Below are positions 1-10,900 of a DNA stretch of 64,000 nt, piece after piece; the first letter of the stretch is position 1; the number at the start of each line of letters is the position of its first letter. The notes under the pieces were generated by a model. It worked only from the letters and a program-made list of their open reading frames with translations, ran no database searches and was not told where the DNA came from. The stretch comes from JAEWWD01 sp964440115. GTDB lineage: Bacteria; Bacillota; Clostridia; Christensenellales; CAG-138. The stretch spans positions 124,001 to 188,000 of the forward strand of contig CAYTPV010000001.1 of assembly GCA_964440115.1 (NCBI GenBank), given 5' to 3'. The position numbers and the translations under genes are program-made.

Positions 1-2
1 TA

Positions 3-1946
3 ACCGACGGCCCCGCCAATATTGACGGCGCCATCCTGACTCCTACCGGCGTGGGAACAGTGAATATTACGGTGACAAAGGCGGCTGATAATGACTATGA
101 TGCAAAGACCGCCATTTTCATAGTAACGGTCAATCCCCGTGTGATTGCCTTTACAATCGGACCTATTGAACCGCAAACCTATACCGGCAGCGCCATCACC
201 CCGGAGCCAGAAGTGAAGGACGGAAGCATAGTTTTAACAAAGAATGTCGACTTCACTTACGGTTACAGCGGCAATACAAACATCGGAGCTTCCGCTGCCG
301 TCACTATTAACGGTATTGGCAACTACGCGGGCAGCACAGGCTCCACAATCTTTACCATTGTCAGGGCTGCACCGAATATTTTAACCCCTCCGACCGCCAG
401 CGGCAATATCTACGCCGGAACGGCGCTGTCGCAAATTTTGCTGACAGGCGGCGAGGCCAGCGTCAGCGGGCGATTCGAGTGGGTGAATCCTTCAGCGACT
501 GCCCTGCGCGGGCAGAACACATTTGAGGCCCGTTTCGTGCCGGATGACTCTGTTAATTATCTGGAAGTAGAAGACATTGGTATTACCTTTACCGCAAAAA
601 AACGTTCCGACGGCTCCCTCTTCAATGCAATGCCCATCCAGCCCACCGCTGCCAGCGTGGCCGCAGCTGCGCAGGTAACAAACGGCCATGCAGCCCTGAC
701 CATCACCGGCTGTGTGGTCAAAACAGCTATTGCTAAAGCGCTGGCGGACGCCAAAGCCATGGGCAATACCGCAAACGGCATCAGCGTGGATATTTCGGTG
801 ACAGCCACAGGCGCCACTGGCTTCGCCCTTACTCTGGAGCGGAATGCGCTGAACCGCCTGCTTAACGCGAGAGTAAAATCCTTCAGCGTTTCCGGCCTGC
901 CGGTCAACCTGGGCTTTGAGAGGGAGGCCCTCAGGCAAATTCGCACACAAAGCGGAGGCGATGTTGTCATTACCGTGAAGCCTGAGGCGATGACCGGCCT
1001 GCGCAATGCCTATGATATCACCATCACCTCGACAAAGGCTGGAAAGGCTGTCAGCATTACCTCGCTGGGCAAGGGCAGCACTACACTCAGCATCTCTGCC
1101 GCTCCCGGAAAAAATGAGTCCGGCGGTTATCTTTACGGTGCCTATGTAAGTGCGGACAAGAGAATTAACCGCGTTGCAAATTCTGTCTATGATGCAAACA
1201 GCAGGCGTGTGATTATGTCCATTAGCCATTTCTCAGTATACGGTGTGGGCTATAACGCCCCCAGCACCAAGTTTCGCGATGTCACAAAGCATTGGGCAAA
1301 GGACAGCATTGATTACGCGGTAGGCCGCGGGTTACTTTCGGGAACTTCAGGGACGGTATTCTCCCCCGATATTGCCATTACCCGTGGAATACTGGCAACG
1401 GCCCTCGGCAGGCTCGCCAACACCGATGTTAGCGGCTATAATTCCAGCAGCTTTCGCGATGTAGAAGCCGGGGACAACCTCCCTTACATTGAGTGGGTAT
1501 ACAGGAAAGGTATTATGAAAAGCGCCGGAAACGGCCAGTTCGCCCCTGACAGAGCTGTGACCCGCGAGGAAATCGCAGTTATCCTGCAAAACTACGCCAA
1601 GGCCACCGGCTACAAGCTGCCTACGACCCGTGAAGCGGCCGTCTATGCGGACGCTGACGCCATCACCTATAAGGACGCGGTCAGAGCCATGCAGCAGGCA
1701 GGCGTCATGATGGGCGGCAGCGGTAACAGGTTTCAGCCCAAATCCAGCGCCACCCGGGCGGAGGTTTCCGCCATGCTGCACCGGTATGTCAAGCTGACCA
1801 TCGACCCGTCTACCGCGCAGGGCTGGGCAAGAAACGACGACGGCCAGCGCATGTATTACAAAAACGGCGCCGCCGTAACTGGCTGGCAGACCATCGACGG
1901 CGTGAAATACTACTTCTACAGCACCGGCGTTTTGCAGGCCGGTTAG
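3..1946 (+). CDS. SLH-domain surface protein, 5'-truncated
   Basis: The reading frame is open from base 3, so the true start lies upstream; the GTG at 51 sits inside a domain and is not a credible start. The visible 647 residues contain Ig-like/MBG-type modules (for example YTGSAITPEPEVKDG and a copy of the NYAGSTG theme), a region of unknown fold, and then three S-layer-homology domains. The SLH domains begin near residues 424 (FRDVTKHWAKDS), 484 (FRDVEAGDNLPYIEW) and 546. The tail carries one choline/cell-wall-binding type repeat (GWQTIDGVKYYFYSTGVLQAG-like). SLH domains bind pyruvylated secondary cell-wall polymers, so the protein should sit on the outer surface. It converges with the sortase-type protein on the other strand. 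Function beyond wall anchoring is unknown. Confidence 0.85.
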   Translation, partial: TDGPANIDGAILTPTGVGTVNITVTKAADNDYDAKTAIFIVTVNPRVIAFTIGPIEPQTYTGSAITPEPEVKDGSIVLTKNVDFTYGYSGNTNIGASAAVTINGIGNYAGSTGSTIFTIVRAAPNILTPPTASGNIYAGTALSQILLTGGEASVSGRFEWVNPSATALRGQNTFEARFVPDDSVNYLEVEDIGITFTAKKRSDGSLFNAMPIQPTAASVAAAAQVTNGHAALTITGCVVKTAIAKALADAKAMGNTANGISVDISVTATGATGFALTLERNALNRLLNARVKSFSVSGLPVNLGFEREALRQIRTQSGGDVVITVKPEAMTGLRNAYDITITSTKAGKAVSITSLGKGSTTLSISAAPGKNESGGYLYGAYVSADKRINRVANSVYDANSRRVIMSISHFSVYGVGYNAPSTKFRDVTKHWAKDSIDYAVGRGLLSGTSGTVFSPDIAITRGILATALGRLANTDVSGYNSSSFRDVEAGDNLPYIEWVYRKGIMKSAGNGQFAPDRAVTREEIAVILQNYAKATGYKLPTTREAAVYADADAITYKDAVRAMQQAGVMMGGSGNRFQPKSSATRAEVSAMLHRYVKLTIDPSTAQGWARNDDGQRMYYKNGAAVTGWQTIDGVKYYFYSTGVLQAG

Positions 1947-2010
1947 TTGCAGAATGTGGTTATCGCACCATTTTTCCGGCTCTCCGGCTGGCGGGATATA
2001 AGTACTAATG

Positions 2011-2058
2011 ATGACAAAAAGCGGTTACTTCACCCCGGACGGCTGGCAAATGGCTGGT
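2011..2058 (+). pseudogene. Out-of-frame cell-wall-binding repeat remnant
   Basis: Just after the stop of the SLH gene, in another frame, the sequence reads SGYFTPDGWQMAG, which is the pattern of a cell-wall-binding repeat (GYF..DG.M..G). The SLH gene itself ends with such a repeat. A frameshift or decay event probably cut off further C-terminal repeats. No start signal of its own was seen. Confidence 0.4.
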
Positions 2059-2284
2059 GATCGACGCAACAGCAAAAATGCAATATATTTTTGCATAGGT
2101 TTATCCTCTCATAGTCTATCAATATATAAATAATAGATCAGTTTGGGCGCGTCATAAACATAATGCGAAGTTCAGCGCAACGAGGCTTGCCCCTCTTTGG
2201 AAAGACTGGCCATCGGTGCAAAGAAGACTGGTCAGCCGCTTTATAGCAAATGGAGATTCGCCTTAAAAATAAAAAATGTATGAG

Positions 2285-2317
2285 AAAATGACGAAGGCAG
2301 TATGTCTTCGTCATTTT
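2285..2317. terminator. Bidirectional hairpin between convergent surface genes
   Basis: A 12-bp perfect stem (AAAATGACGAAG / CTTCGTCATTTT) with a 9-nt loop lies 23 bp beyond the stop of the minus-strand gene and about 340 bp beyond the plus-strand gene. The A-tract and T-tract on its two sides allow termination in either direction. Confidence 0.75.
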
Positions 2318-2339
2318 CCTTACGTGATTTACCGAGTGT

Positions 2340-5300
2340 TTATACTCTGCGCCTCTTACTCGATGCCACAACCGCGCAAGCCGCTGCAAGGCCCAACATC
2401 ATGAAGCCGATCGGTTTTGCAGCGTCGCCCGTCTTTGGTGGATCAGTCACGACGGTATCCGGTACGGTCACGCCCGTCCTGAGTACCGCAAAGGGGGAAA
2501 GGCTGTTTACCGTGATTGTTGCCCTGCCATTTACCACCACGACGGTATAGGTTTCCACCTGACCGTTGACGTAATGAAGGATGGTGACGGTCTGGCCCTC
2601 ATATGCCGCGCCTGCGTAGAAGGAGATCGTAAGCTCGCCGCTGAAGCCGCCGGGAAGGGTGATGTCATATCCGGCGATCATCCGGCCGGTCGCAATCTCC
2701 TCGCGCATTTTCGCAGGCAGCGACTGAACGCTAACCGCGGTTACGGTAAGCTCGGCCAGGCTTTTGATGCCGCCGCCCGATATCGTAATGCCAGATTCGC
2801 TGTCCGTCAGCGTACGAGGGCCGCTGGATGGACCGCCACCGCCCGGCCCGCCGGAGGAAGGATTGTTTACTCTTAACGTGCCGGCAACAAAGCCAGGGAT
2901 GGCTGCCGTATAGTTGCCGGTGTAGGTTACCCCCGTCAAATCCAAGCTGATGGAATAGCTGCCCGCTGTTTTTCCGTCGGTCGCACAGGCAAGAATGGGG
3001 GTGCCTGTAAAGGCGGTTTCACCGGAAAGCTGTCCGTCCACGGTGTAGGTGAAGGCCGGTAGAGAACTGCCTGCGGCCATGCTCTTGTCATCAGCCCTGA
3101 TCACCACCGGGCGCTTGGCAATCGTGAATGCGTAGCTTTTGCTGCCTGTATAGGCCAGATTGCTATTCGCAACGGAGATGGTCAACTGATACGCACCGGC
3201 GTTTTGGGGTGCGAGAGAGCTTGAATAACCGCCGCTGTCGGCGGAGGTATACAGCACATCAAATTCAGGGATGCTCACCGGGTTGCCGCTGAGGTCCGAG
3301 GTAAAGAGCGGTGTTCCGGAATAAGCGTAGGAACTGCCATTGTATATGCCGCCCGTCATGGTCAGTCCGGAAATTGTCACCGGGATTCTATCCACCGTCC
3401 TGATGACGGCAATAACGGTAAAATCGTTATAATTTGCACTCGTAACTGTACCGATGAGTTTAGCTTTCTTGCCCGCATCTGCTATCCCCGCCACACGCAT
3501 GGTGGCCGGGAAGGTAAACAGGCCGGTTGGCGGCAGAGCTGCAAGCACGCCATCCGTATTCTCGACCGATGTAAGGTTGTAGCTGACAGTACCGAGCGCT
3601 TTCCCGGTCAGGTCGACGAGGGTTCCTGCAAATTCCTGATAGCTCATGGTGTAGTCTTTGGCCAAGTTTGTCGCCACAGCTATATCAAAGGTGACATCGG
3701 CAATCGTTCCTTTTTGGATCGTCTGGCCTGTCAGCGTCAGGCTTCCGTTTGCCAATGTATAGTTGTGTGCCTTGGCAGTGTTGTTCAACGCGACAGTGGC
3801 TGTAACGGTTTTGCCGCTGCCTACGCTCGCACTATCAAATGTTGCGCCGCTGACAGTGTAATCCGTACCAAGCGTCAGCGTCTCACCGTTTTGCAGCCCA
3901 CTGAAGGTCACGCCGGTTACCTCGGCGTCTGTCGTGCCGTCATAAGCTTTCGCTGCAATCGTAAGCATGGCGTACGTCAGCATTTGGGGGCCGATGGTGA
4001 AGGTTTTGCCTGCCGTACCGCTATAGTTTCCCTTGCCGGTCACACTGATACTGGCCGTCCCCGCATCGGTATTGTTGGAATAAGCCATGCTTTCATAGTC
4101 GGTATTCAGTACAAGCGGAGTACCGCCATCCTGCACTGTGATGGCGGGTGTTTGCGCCGCGCCGGTGTAAGTGAACGGGCCGCCGGTCATAGTGAGCATA
4201 GCCTCCGTCAATGGCTTGGGCGTAATTGTTCCAGTAAAGCCGGACAAATCCAGACGGTATTTGTGGGCGTCCGTGCCAACAAGGGATAATCCCGTTACGG
4301 TGACCGCCTTATCAGATCCCGCATTTGCATCAGCAAACGTCGCCGAGGCTACACCGGAAAGCGACACTGCATCGCCGGATTGCACATTATCCGTAACAAG
4401 GGTGTCCGTTCCGATTAAGGTGGCGGCGGTTGTGCCGTCGTAGGTTTTGTTGCCAATCGTCAAACCCGCGACGATCAGCGGGATGGTATCAACGGTAGTT
4501 ACGGTAATATCCGCGTCAAAGTCTCCGTAGTTCGTGCTTCTTACCGTCACCGTAATGACGGCGGTTTTGTTCGCATCGGAGACCGACCGAACAGGAATTG
4601 TCAGCGTATTACCGGAGGTATAGCCGAGAGTACCCAGCACATTACCGGTGTCGGCAATGCTTTTGATGGCATATGTCACCGTCCCCAGGGTTCCCGGGCT
4701 GCCGATGACCGGCAGCAGGGTGGTCAAGTCACATTCATAGTCTTGCGCGTGATTGATGACCGCATTCAATGTCCGGTTGACACCGACCGGCGCAACCGCC
4801 TTGCTTATGATCTGCCCCGTCAGGTTCAGGGTTCCATTCGCCAGGGCGTAGTTTTGGGTTTTTGCCGTAGTGGTAAGTGCCACCGTGCCGGTTACGGTCT
4901 TGTTTGTGCCTGCGTCGGCGCTGTCAAATTGCGCGCCGGTGACGGTATAATCCGTACCCGGAGCCAGCGTTTCACTGTTTTGCAGGCCTCCAAAGGTCAG
5001 GGTGATGTCAGTTGCTTCGGTTGTGCCATCGTAAGTCTTTGCCGAAGCGCCGGTGACGGCCAAATTCGCCTTGTTGATGGTATAATTGCCAAGGGAAATA
5101 TCCGCTGTGGCCGCTTCAAAGTTTGTGCCGGCCGCGATGCTTACCGTGACGGCGTAGGTCTTGGCGTCCTTGGGCTGGATGGCACTGCCGTCATATTTGA
5201 CCGTAATTGCGCCTAGCCCTGCGGGACCGGTCACGCTGAGGGGCTGCGCCAGGCCGCTGTAGGTCTTGGCGGCAAGCTGATAGGTTAAATCAGCCGCCGT

Positions 5301-7082
5301 GGGCATCTTTTTATCCACCGTTACGGTAACCGTGTAGATATCGGCGGAATCGGTATCCCCGTCGTTTGTGGTGAATACCAGTTCCGACGTTCCGGCCGAT
5401 GCTGGCGTAAGGCTGTAGGATGCGGCCGTGCCGGTTACCGCGGCGCCGTTTACCGATACCTTGTAGGTAAGGGGGTCTCCGTCGGCATCGGTAAAGATGT
5501 CGGACAAGTTAAGTGTATACGTGCCCCCGTAGATCACGTTTGCCGAGGCTGCCGCCGGAACGCCGTTTCTCCGTGCGGGTGCGGTATTGTAGTGCGTAAA
5601 ATTCGCCGTGACCGTCGTGGCGGCGGCCGGCATGACAAAGGTCGTGGAAACGTTGGCGCTGTTTACAAATGTGCCGCCGTTAGAGCTTGTCCAGCCGGCA
5701 AACGTATAATGCGCGTTCGGCGTTGCGGCAAGATTGATTTTTCGGCCGCCCTCGCAAGGGCCTGTGGCGTTGGTATTCGCCGTGCCGCCAGCGCTTGTGG
5801 CAACTTCCAGCGCATAGCCCTTGACGCTAACCTTACTGTCCCAGTAAGTATAATCAAAATAGCCGGTGGACGCATTATAACTGCCCTGCCCAAGGGAGCG
5901 GTTGCTTGGTGTGTTACCCATCTTAATATCGTAAGACCCCGCCGCCCCCTGCACATAGATACCGCCGTTTATTATGGTAGGGCTGTCCGTTGCATACACG
6001 CCCACGGTGGGAAAACCGCTCCGGCCATACACATTGACATCCCCGTTAATTGTAATGGAGTTCTCGCCTTGAGAAACATTGGCGTATATACCGTAATCGG
6101 CATTGGAGACGGTGAGATTTCCGCCAATCTCCAGTGACGCATTGCTGCTGTTCTGAAGTCTTACGCCGGTGGCATCGGCCTGGACATTTCCGGAAACACG
6201 CAAGGAACCATATGAGCTGAGCAAGGCGGCATAGCCTACGGACGAAATGTTGGAGACCATGGCTTTGGCACCGTTCATGACAGTGACCGCAATCAAGCTT
6301 GCACTTGTATTGTTGACGTTCAATTGCGCGCCGGGTCCTTCTCCTGAAAGGATAAGGTTCGCACTGTTGTTTACCGTCACCCCTTTGAGGGTAAGCGTGT
6401 GCCCATTGAGTTCAACCGTTAGGCTTTTGTAATTTTCCAGCGTGACTGAATTGTTATAGACCATATCCTGGAGCAACGTCAAGGTTCCTCCATTATAAAA
6501 GGCGTTGGGAATGGCACTATCGGCAGATGTATATTCCACCCCGTTAACTATGCATACCGTGGCGCCCGCAAGCGCCGCAAGCGGCTGTGCCGCTTTGCCG
6601 ACCGTGACCGCAATTACCGGCGGTTCGTTGCAAAGGGTATACCCTGCGATTCCGGCTGTGAAAGTGTATGCGCCCGCCGCGTTGCCGTCATATTCGGGCG
6701 AGGACATCCATGTGACCGGGAGTTCCATCGCGACAGGCCCGAACGTGTTTGCTGCGTCCCCGGCATTTATCGTTAAGTCCGTCCCTGTAGCTATGGAAGG
6801 ACATCCGGAATCAGCAGCCGGGTCATGATTCTGTCCATCCGACGCAAGGCGAACCGTCGCCGCCAGTTTATCCGGCAGATTCAGAACGGATTCGTCCGTG
6901 CCAAGGGAAACTGTCTGCGTCGCGAGTTCCGGAGCCAGCTTCTCAAAGTCAATAATCTCGCCGCTTGTGCCAATCGGCAGGCCTGCGGCCAATGCAGACG
7001 CTGATAGTGATATCATCTCAAAAACCATAGCAATGGGTAGCATTATTACAATGAATTTTTTGTGCCATCTGTGCTTGTACAT
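2340..7082 (-). CDS. Large sortase-anchored YDG/MBG repeat surface protein
   Basis: About 1,580 residues. A signal peptide (MYKHRWHKKFIVIMLPIAMV..ALAAG) opens the protein. A Thr/Asn-rich stretch that looks like a pectate-lyase-type beta-helix follows (roughly residues 180-440), then an InlB-B-like module (FAGWTSSNGGTF). After that come a cadherin-like segment and many YDG/MBG modules (AKTYDGTTEATD, NKTYDGTTAATL, AKAYDGTTDAEV). A Gly/Pro/Ser-rich linker precedes the end, PPKTGD plus a hydrophobic helix plus KRRRV, a variant LPxTG sorting signal. The start at 7082 is preferred because GGAGAGGG lies 5 nt upstream; ATGs at 7085 and 7103 are alternatives. Likely a wall-anchored adhesin or stalk protein; ligand unknown. 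Confidence 0.85.
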   Translation of the reverse strand: MYKHRWHKKFIVIMLPIAMVFEMISLSASALAAGLPIGTSGEIIDFEKLAPELATQTVSLGTDESVLNLPDKLAATVRLASDGQNHDPAADSGCPSIATGTDLTINAGDAANTFGPVAMELPVTWMSSPEYDGNAAGAYTFTAGIAGYTLCNEPPVIAVTVGKAAQPLAALAGATVCIVNGVEYTSADSAIPNAFYNGGTLTLLQDMVYNNSVTLENYKSLTVELNGHTLTLKGVTVNNSANLILSGEGPGAQLNVNNTSASLIAVTVMNGAKAMVSNISSVGYAALLSSYGSLRVSGNVQADATGVRLQNSSNASLEIGGNLTVSNADYGIYANVSQGENSITINGDVNVYGRSGFPTVGVYATDSPTIINGGIYVQGAAGSYDIKMGNTPSNRSLGQGSYNASTGYFDYTYWDSKVSVKGYALEVATSAGGTANTNATGPCEGGRKINLAATPNAHYTFAGWTSSNGGTFVNSANVSTTFVMPAAATTVTANFTHYNTAPARRNGVPAAASANVIYGGTYTLNLSDIFTDADGDPLTYKVSVNGAAVTGTAASYSLTPASAGTSELVFTTNDGDTDSADIYTVTVTVDKKMPTAADLTYQLAAKTYSGLAQPLSVTGPAGLGAITVKYDGSAIQPKDAKTYAVTVSIAAGTNFEAATADISLGNYTINKANLAVTGASAKTYDGTTEATDITLTFGGLQNSETLAPGTDYTVTGAQFDSADAGTNKTVTGTVALTTTAKTQNYALANGTLNLTGQIISKAVAPVGVNRTLNAVINHAQDYECDLTTLLPVIGSPGTLGTVTYAIKSIADTGNVLGTLGYTSGNTLTIPVRSVSDANKTAVITVTVRSTNYGDFDADITVTTVDTIPLIVAGLTIGNKTYDGTTAATLIGTDTLVTDNVQSGDAVSLSGVASATFADANAGSDKAVTVTGLSLVGTDAHKYRLDLSGFTGTITPKPLTEAMLTMTGGPFTYTGAAQTPAITVQDGGTPLVLNTDYESMAYSNNTDAGTASISVTGKGNYSGTAGKTFTIGPQMLTYAMLTIAAKAYDGTTDAEVTGVTFSGLQNGETLTLGTDYTVSGATFDSASVGSGKTVTATVALNNTAKAHNYTLANGSLTLTGQTIQKGTIADVTFDIAVATNLAKDYTMSYQEFAGTLVDLTGKALGTVSYNLTSVENTDGVLAALPPTGLFTFPATMRVAGIADAGKKAKLIGTVTSANYNDFTVIAVIRTVDRIPVTISGLTMTGGIYNGSSYAYSGTPLFTSDLSGNPVSIPEFDVLYTSADSGGYSSSLAPQNAGAYQLTISVANSNLAYTGSKSYAFTIAKRPVVIRADDKSMAAGSSLPAFTYTVDGQLSGETAFTGTPILACATDGKTAGSYSISLDLTGVTYTGNYTAAIPGFVAGTLRVNNPSSGGPGGGGPSSGPRTLTDSESGITISGGGIKSLAELTVTAVSVQSLPAKMREEIATGRMIAGYDITLPGGFSGELTISFYAGAAYEGQTVTILHYVNGQVETYTVVVVNGRATITVNSLSPFAVLRTGVTVPDTVVTDPPKTGDAAKPIGFMMLGLAAACAVVASSKRRRV

Positions 7083-7179
7083 CATTCCCTCTCCATATTT
7101 CAAAGTTTAATGTAATCAAGTGATAAGATGCATACCGATCTCTATCCATTCTTATTGTATCGGTCTGCACTTACCGCCA

Positions 7180-7323
7180 CTAAACACGTTGCCCCTGTGC
7201 AGTTGAAAGAGAAGCTAATGTTTCAATATGTTGTAGTACAAGATTTGCTATCTTTCTCACATCACCCGGCACGTCATTTATGACAAGTGTTTGTAAAAAA
7301 CGAAGATATTCAGCCTTAACCAT
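7180..7323 (-). CDS. Small 47-aa protein, unknown
   Basis: A 47-codon frame begins with ATG at 7323, 9 nt after a GGAGG site, and reads MVKAEYLRFLQTLV...ALASLSTAQGQRV-like helical sequence without cysteines or a membrane segment. It lies upstream of, and in the same direction as, the large surface protein, about 100 bp away. No family is recognised. It is reported because of the good ribosome site and normal amino-acid composition; it could be a truncated remnant. Confidence 0.5.
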   Translation of the reverse strand: MVKAEYLRFLQTLVINDVPGDVRKIANLVLQHIETLASLSTAQGQRV

Positions 7324-7607
7324 TAATAAACCTCCCAGCAATTGAAAGCTGCTACCTTGACCTGTACTAAGTCATTGAGAACATTATGCTAACTACGTTA
7401 TCTGCTACGAGCTTCCGATTATGCTAAGATGATGCGACGGATATTAACCCAAATTATGTATGCTCAATTAAGTGTACATCAAATAAACCGATAATAATAG
7501 ACATATTTTGCATGAATGGCTCAGGAAAGAATTTCGGATATGATCGTTCACGTTCAAGTGATTATGCAGAGAGTGTATCCCCATAGAATGGAGCAACATA
7601 GAACCTA

Positions 7608-7714
7608 GGGGTGTGCACCTTTTGACGAAACGTCCCCAAAATCGTCAGGGGGTGTGCAAACCTTTTGACGAAACGTCCCCAAAATCGTCAGGGGGTGTGC
7701 AAACCTTTTGACGA
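7608..7714. repeat. 43-bp tandem direct repeat, about 2.5 copies
   Basis: The unit runs GACGAAACGTCCCC..ATCGTCAGGGGGTGTGCAAACCTTTT and recurs with a 43-bp period (GACGAA at 7624, 7667 and 7710). Adjacent full units are nearly identical. The GGGGTGTGC...TTTTGACG part reappears once at 7880-7897 and once at 31985-32006. No spacers of unique sequence lie between the units. Confidence 0.85.
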
Positions 7715-7770
7715 AGCTATGTGCAAGCCTAAAAACCACCTGTCAAATGCCGTCTGATTTCTCCACAGAA

Positions 7771-7897
7771 CAACAAAAAAGCCCAAAATATCTGGACTTT
7801 TTGTTGTATTAAGACCTACGTCTTTATTTGTCTAAGGGCGTAGGTTCTAATACAATCTGACGATACCTGCCTGTTTACAGGGGTGTGCCTTTTGACG
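7771..7897. repeat. Structured dispersed repeat, copy 1 (left edge of island)
   Basis: Three hairpins follow one another. The first is an A-tract/T-tract stem (7771-7781 with 7797-7806). The second is a long inverted repeat, TGTATTAAGACCTACG (from 7805) with CGTAGGTTCTAATACA (to 7854), around an 18-nt loop. The third is a small CCTG..CAGG stem just before GGGGTGTGCCTTTTGACG. The stretch 7804-7897 matches 31909-32006 in the same orientation with about ten differences by eye. It lies downstream of the TIR gene and may also serve as its terminator. Confidence 0.8.
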
Positions 7898-7994
7898 ATA
7901 TATAAACCTTGTGTGGATCATACTCAGACAATGAGATATAGGGATAATACGTCGTTATGTCATACGTTCGGAACAATTAATCTATTATTGAAAC

Positions 7995-10900
7995 TTAACC
8001 TTTTCGCACCAGAGTGATGGAAACAAAATCTGGATTTTTTTGTATTAGCTTCTTGAAGAGGTCATCACCTAGATTGGTTTCAAGCTGATCACTAATCGCC
8101 ATCCATTCGATTAAATCCTCTGTGCAAAATGCTTCAGGATATTTGTGGTAATATTCGCAGAAAGTGTAGACTGTTTGGACGAGATTGACGTCCCTAGCAA
8201 GTCGCGCGTTGAATCGCGTTCCATTATAATACCCTGTCCAAATATTATAATAATATGACAGATTTGCAATGTCGGGATACGTTCCTTTCAGGAACAATCG
8301 ACGGAGCACCTTGTTTTGGATAGCCAGTTCCTTGCGTGGCTCATTCAGATTTAAAACCTGATCACCAAGTTTCGCTTCAGCGAGATCATGAATGAGAAGC
8401 ATATCGAGCACCTCTCGCTTGCAATAGTCCTCTTCATTCACTTCCTCAGGGAGAAAAAGCATCGCCATAAGCCACGCACTGTAAATATGCTCTGATATGC
8501 TTTCGGGATCAGGAATATTATGCTGTAGCCATTGAACACGCTTGATATCCTTGATTTTACGGTAGGTGTTATATAACTGCTGCCCAACATCGAAGTCGCA
8601 GCTGTTCGCGAGATACTCCTTAAGATCTTCTTGCATGCCCTCAATATAACTGAACAGCTTTTGAGACTTGATGTTACTCGGACGGCGCGCATAGAGCTCT
8701 AGCTCTTGGTTGAAACGCTTAACATATCCTAGCATATCATATTTAGGCTGGCAGTCACGCGACTGTATGCGCATTTGTATGAGCGTACAGAGCGTAATAA
8801 TGTCCTTTTCGATGCTATTATCGCGAGATTTCAATTGAACATCAATGTCATTTAGCAACTTGATGATAACGCGTTCGCCTTTATCTACGTCGTCGTCAAG
8901 ATTGAAATCCCCATTCTCCATTATTTGGTCGTGTTCTCCGTAATACTCCACAGCCATTCCGCGGTTTATTGCATTGGCGACGTCGTTCGTAATAATATTG
9001 CATAGATAGTCATCCATAGCGCTGCGCTGATTGAGGCGGATCAGCGACAGGCATATAGCACGATACAACAGTTGATTGGCCATGTTCTCGGGAGAGAATA
9101 GATTTGCGAGTTTCACTTTAGGCGTCAGCTCATTCTTTTTCTTTTCGAGGAATTTTATAACGCCCACCGACAGAGCCCTTATATTGATCCTACCTAACCA
9201 GTTCGCTGCATTGCTTTGCTGCAGAATATTGAGGCTATCATAATTTTTGAAGATGCAGTTCATCAGGTTTGCCTGAAAAGAATGATTATCATCGGCAAGC
9301 GGCGGTACGAACTTATTAGCGCATCGTGGGACAAAACAATCGAATATCTGACTAAAATCATTGTTTTTTTCTTCGGCTTCCTCGATTGTTTTGATGAAAT
9401 AGTATGCCAACATAAATCCTTTATTTAGCGGATGCGCACATAATATAGGCCAAATTTTCACATCGCCGGCATCTTCATCAGGCTCCCAGCCTTCATCGTA
9501 AATGAAGTCGAAAGCATATTTGCATATCTCATAGAGAAGCTCCCGATCCCCACGCAGCTCATCAAGAATGTTCTTTTCAAATAGCATGGCAAGATCCATA
9601 TTCTCATCGAGCGTAACGTTGGATGACATCTCATCCATAATTATTCTTAAAATAAAAACATCAATCTCATCAATGTTCAACTGCCTCAGCAGCTTTTCGA
9701 CATCATGATTCGGGATATCGTATTCGTACATCGCAGATATGCTGTTGATACACAGCTTGACGTTTTCCGTATCATAGAATGGAACCGCGTCGAACACGCC
9801 AAGGTATTTATACTTGTCCTCAATGAACGCAGTAGAATGCTTCGCGCGTTCACGGTTATCTGTCATGTCAGTATCTGCTGCAACAATAATTTTGTAGCGC
9901 CCCAACGGCTCAATGATTTTCTCCAGCACGTTTTCGGGGCCGACCTTGCTGGTAATAAAATATCTGAGGCTATCCACAAAAAACACAGGCCTGAGGGATG
10001 AGTTGGCTTTAATATAATTCAGGATCGTATGAATATCCCTGATCAGAGCGTTCTCAATTTCCTTCTCAGCGCCTTCGTTTCCTGCACCGATGCTCTCATA
10101 TAAATCCATAGAAAGGTAAATTGGTAAGCAGTTGCTCTTTTCTTCTCTGAACGCATCAAGCATGTTCAGAAACAGCAGTTGCATGTATATCTTCTTACCG
10201 ATGCCACCGGGCCCCATGAGGCGTAGCACGACCGTATTCCCTCCGGAATTGACATCTTCCATAACGGATGCCATAAGTTCGTTGGGGTCGATGGATCTTT
10301 TGCGGTCATATGCTTTGAGCGTGGCGGAGAAGTAATTCGCCGCATTGCGCTCGAACACCGCCCTTCTCTGTAGCGTATTCGTATAGTCGAAAATATCACT
10401 ATCGTTTCTGTGCGCTATCCGTAGCAAATATTTACAAATCCCCTTGCGGTCAGGAGGACATTCATTTTCGTCTTTGTAGTTATCGTTCGCCGTAATTTGC
10501 TTCCCGCCCAACTCTACGATTTCGGGCTCGTCATGCAGGTCATCCTCTTTTGTGTAGCTCGTGATGTTCTGCCTGATTGTTGCAATCAGTATATCCTTTC
10601 CATCAGAATCACTCTTAAAAGCTTCGATATGGTGCATGCGTCCAAGATAGTAACGAAATTCGTCGCTAAACGTGAAAGCTTCAATTTTATACGGAATTAT
10701 CGGCTTTCTATAATCAAATGCCGCGTCCACCTCGGAGGATACATGGCCTGACCGATTAATGCTTTCAGAGGCAATGAGCAAAAAAACTTTGCAGCGACGT
10801 ATAGCGTTTATAATCTGCGCGCCATATTCGCTGCCGGGCTCAATGTTGCGTGGTGCAATCCAGCAGCTAATTCCTTCGTCTTCGATGTAATCGCAAACTC

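Noticed and set aside
3714..4289. Plus-strand frame inside the large surface protein
   Set aside because: Antisense to a clear repeat protein; no start signal and unnatural composition.
7608..7714. CRISPR array
   Set aside because: The repeats are adjacent 43-bp tandem copies with no unique spacers and no cas genes nearby.
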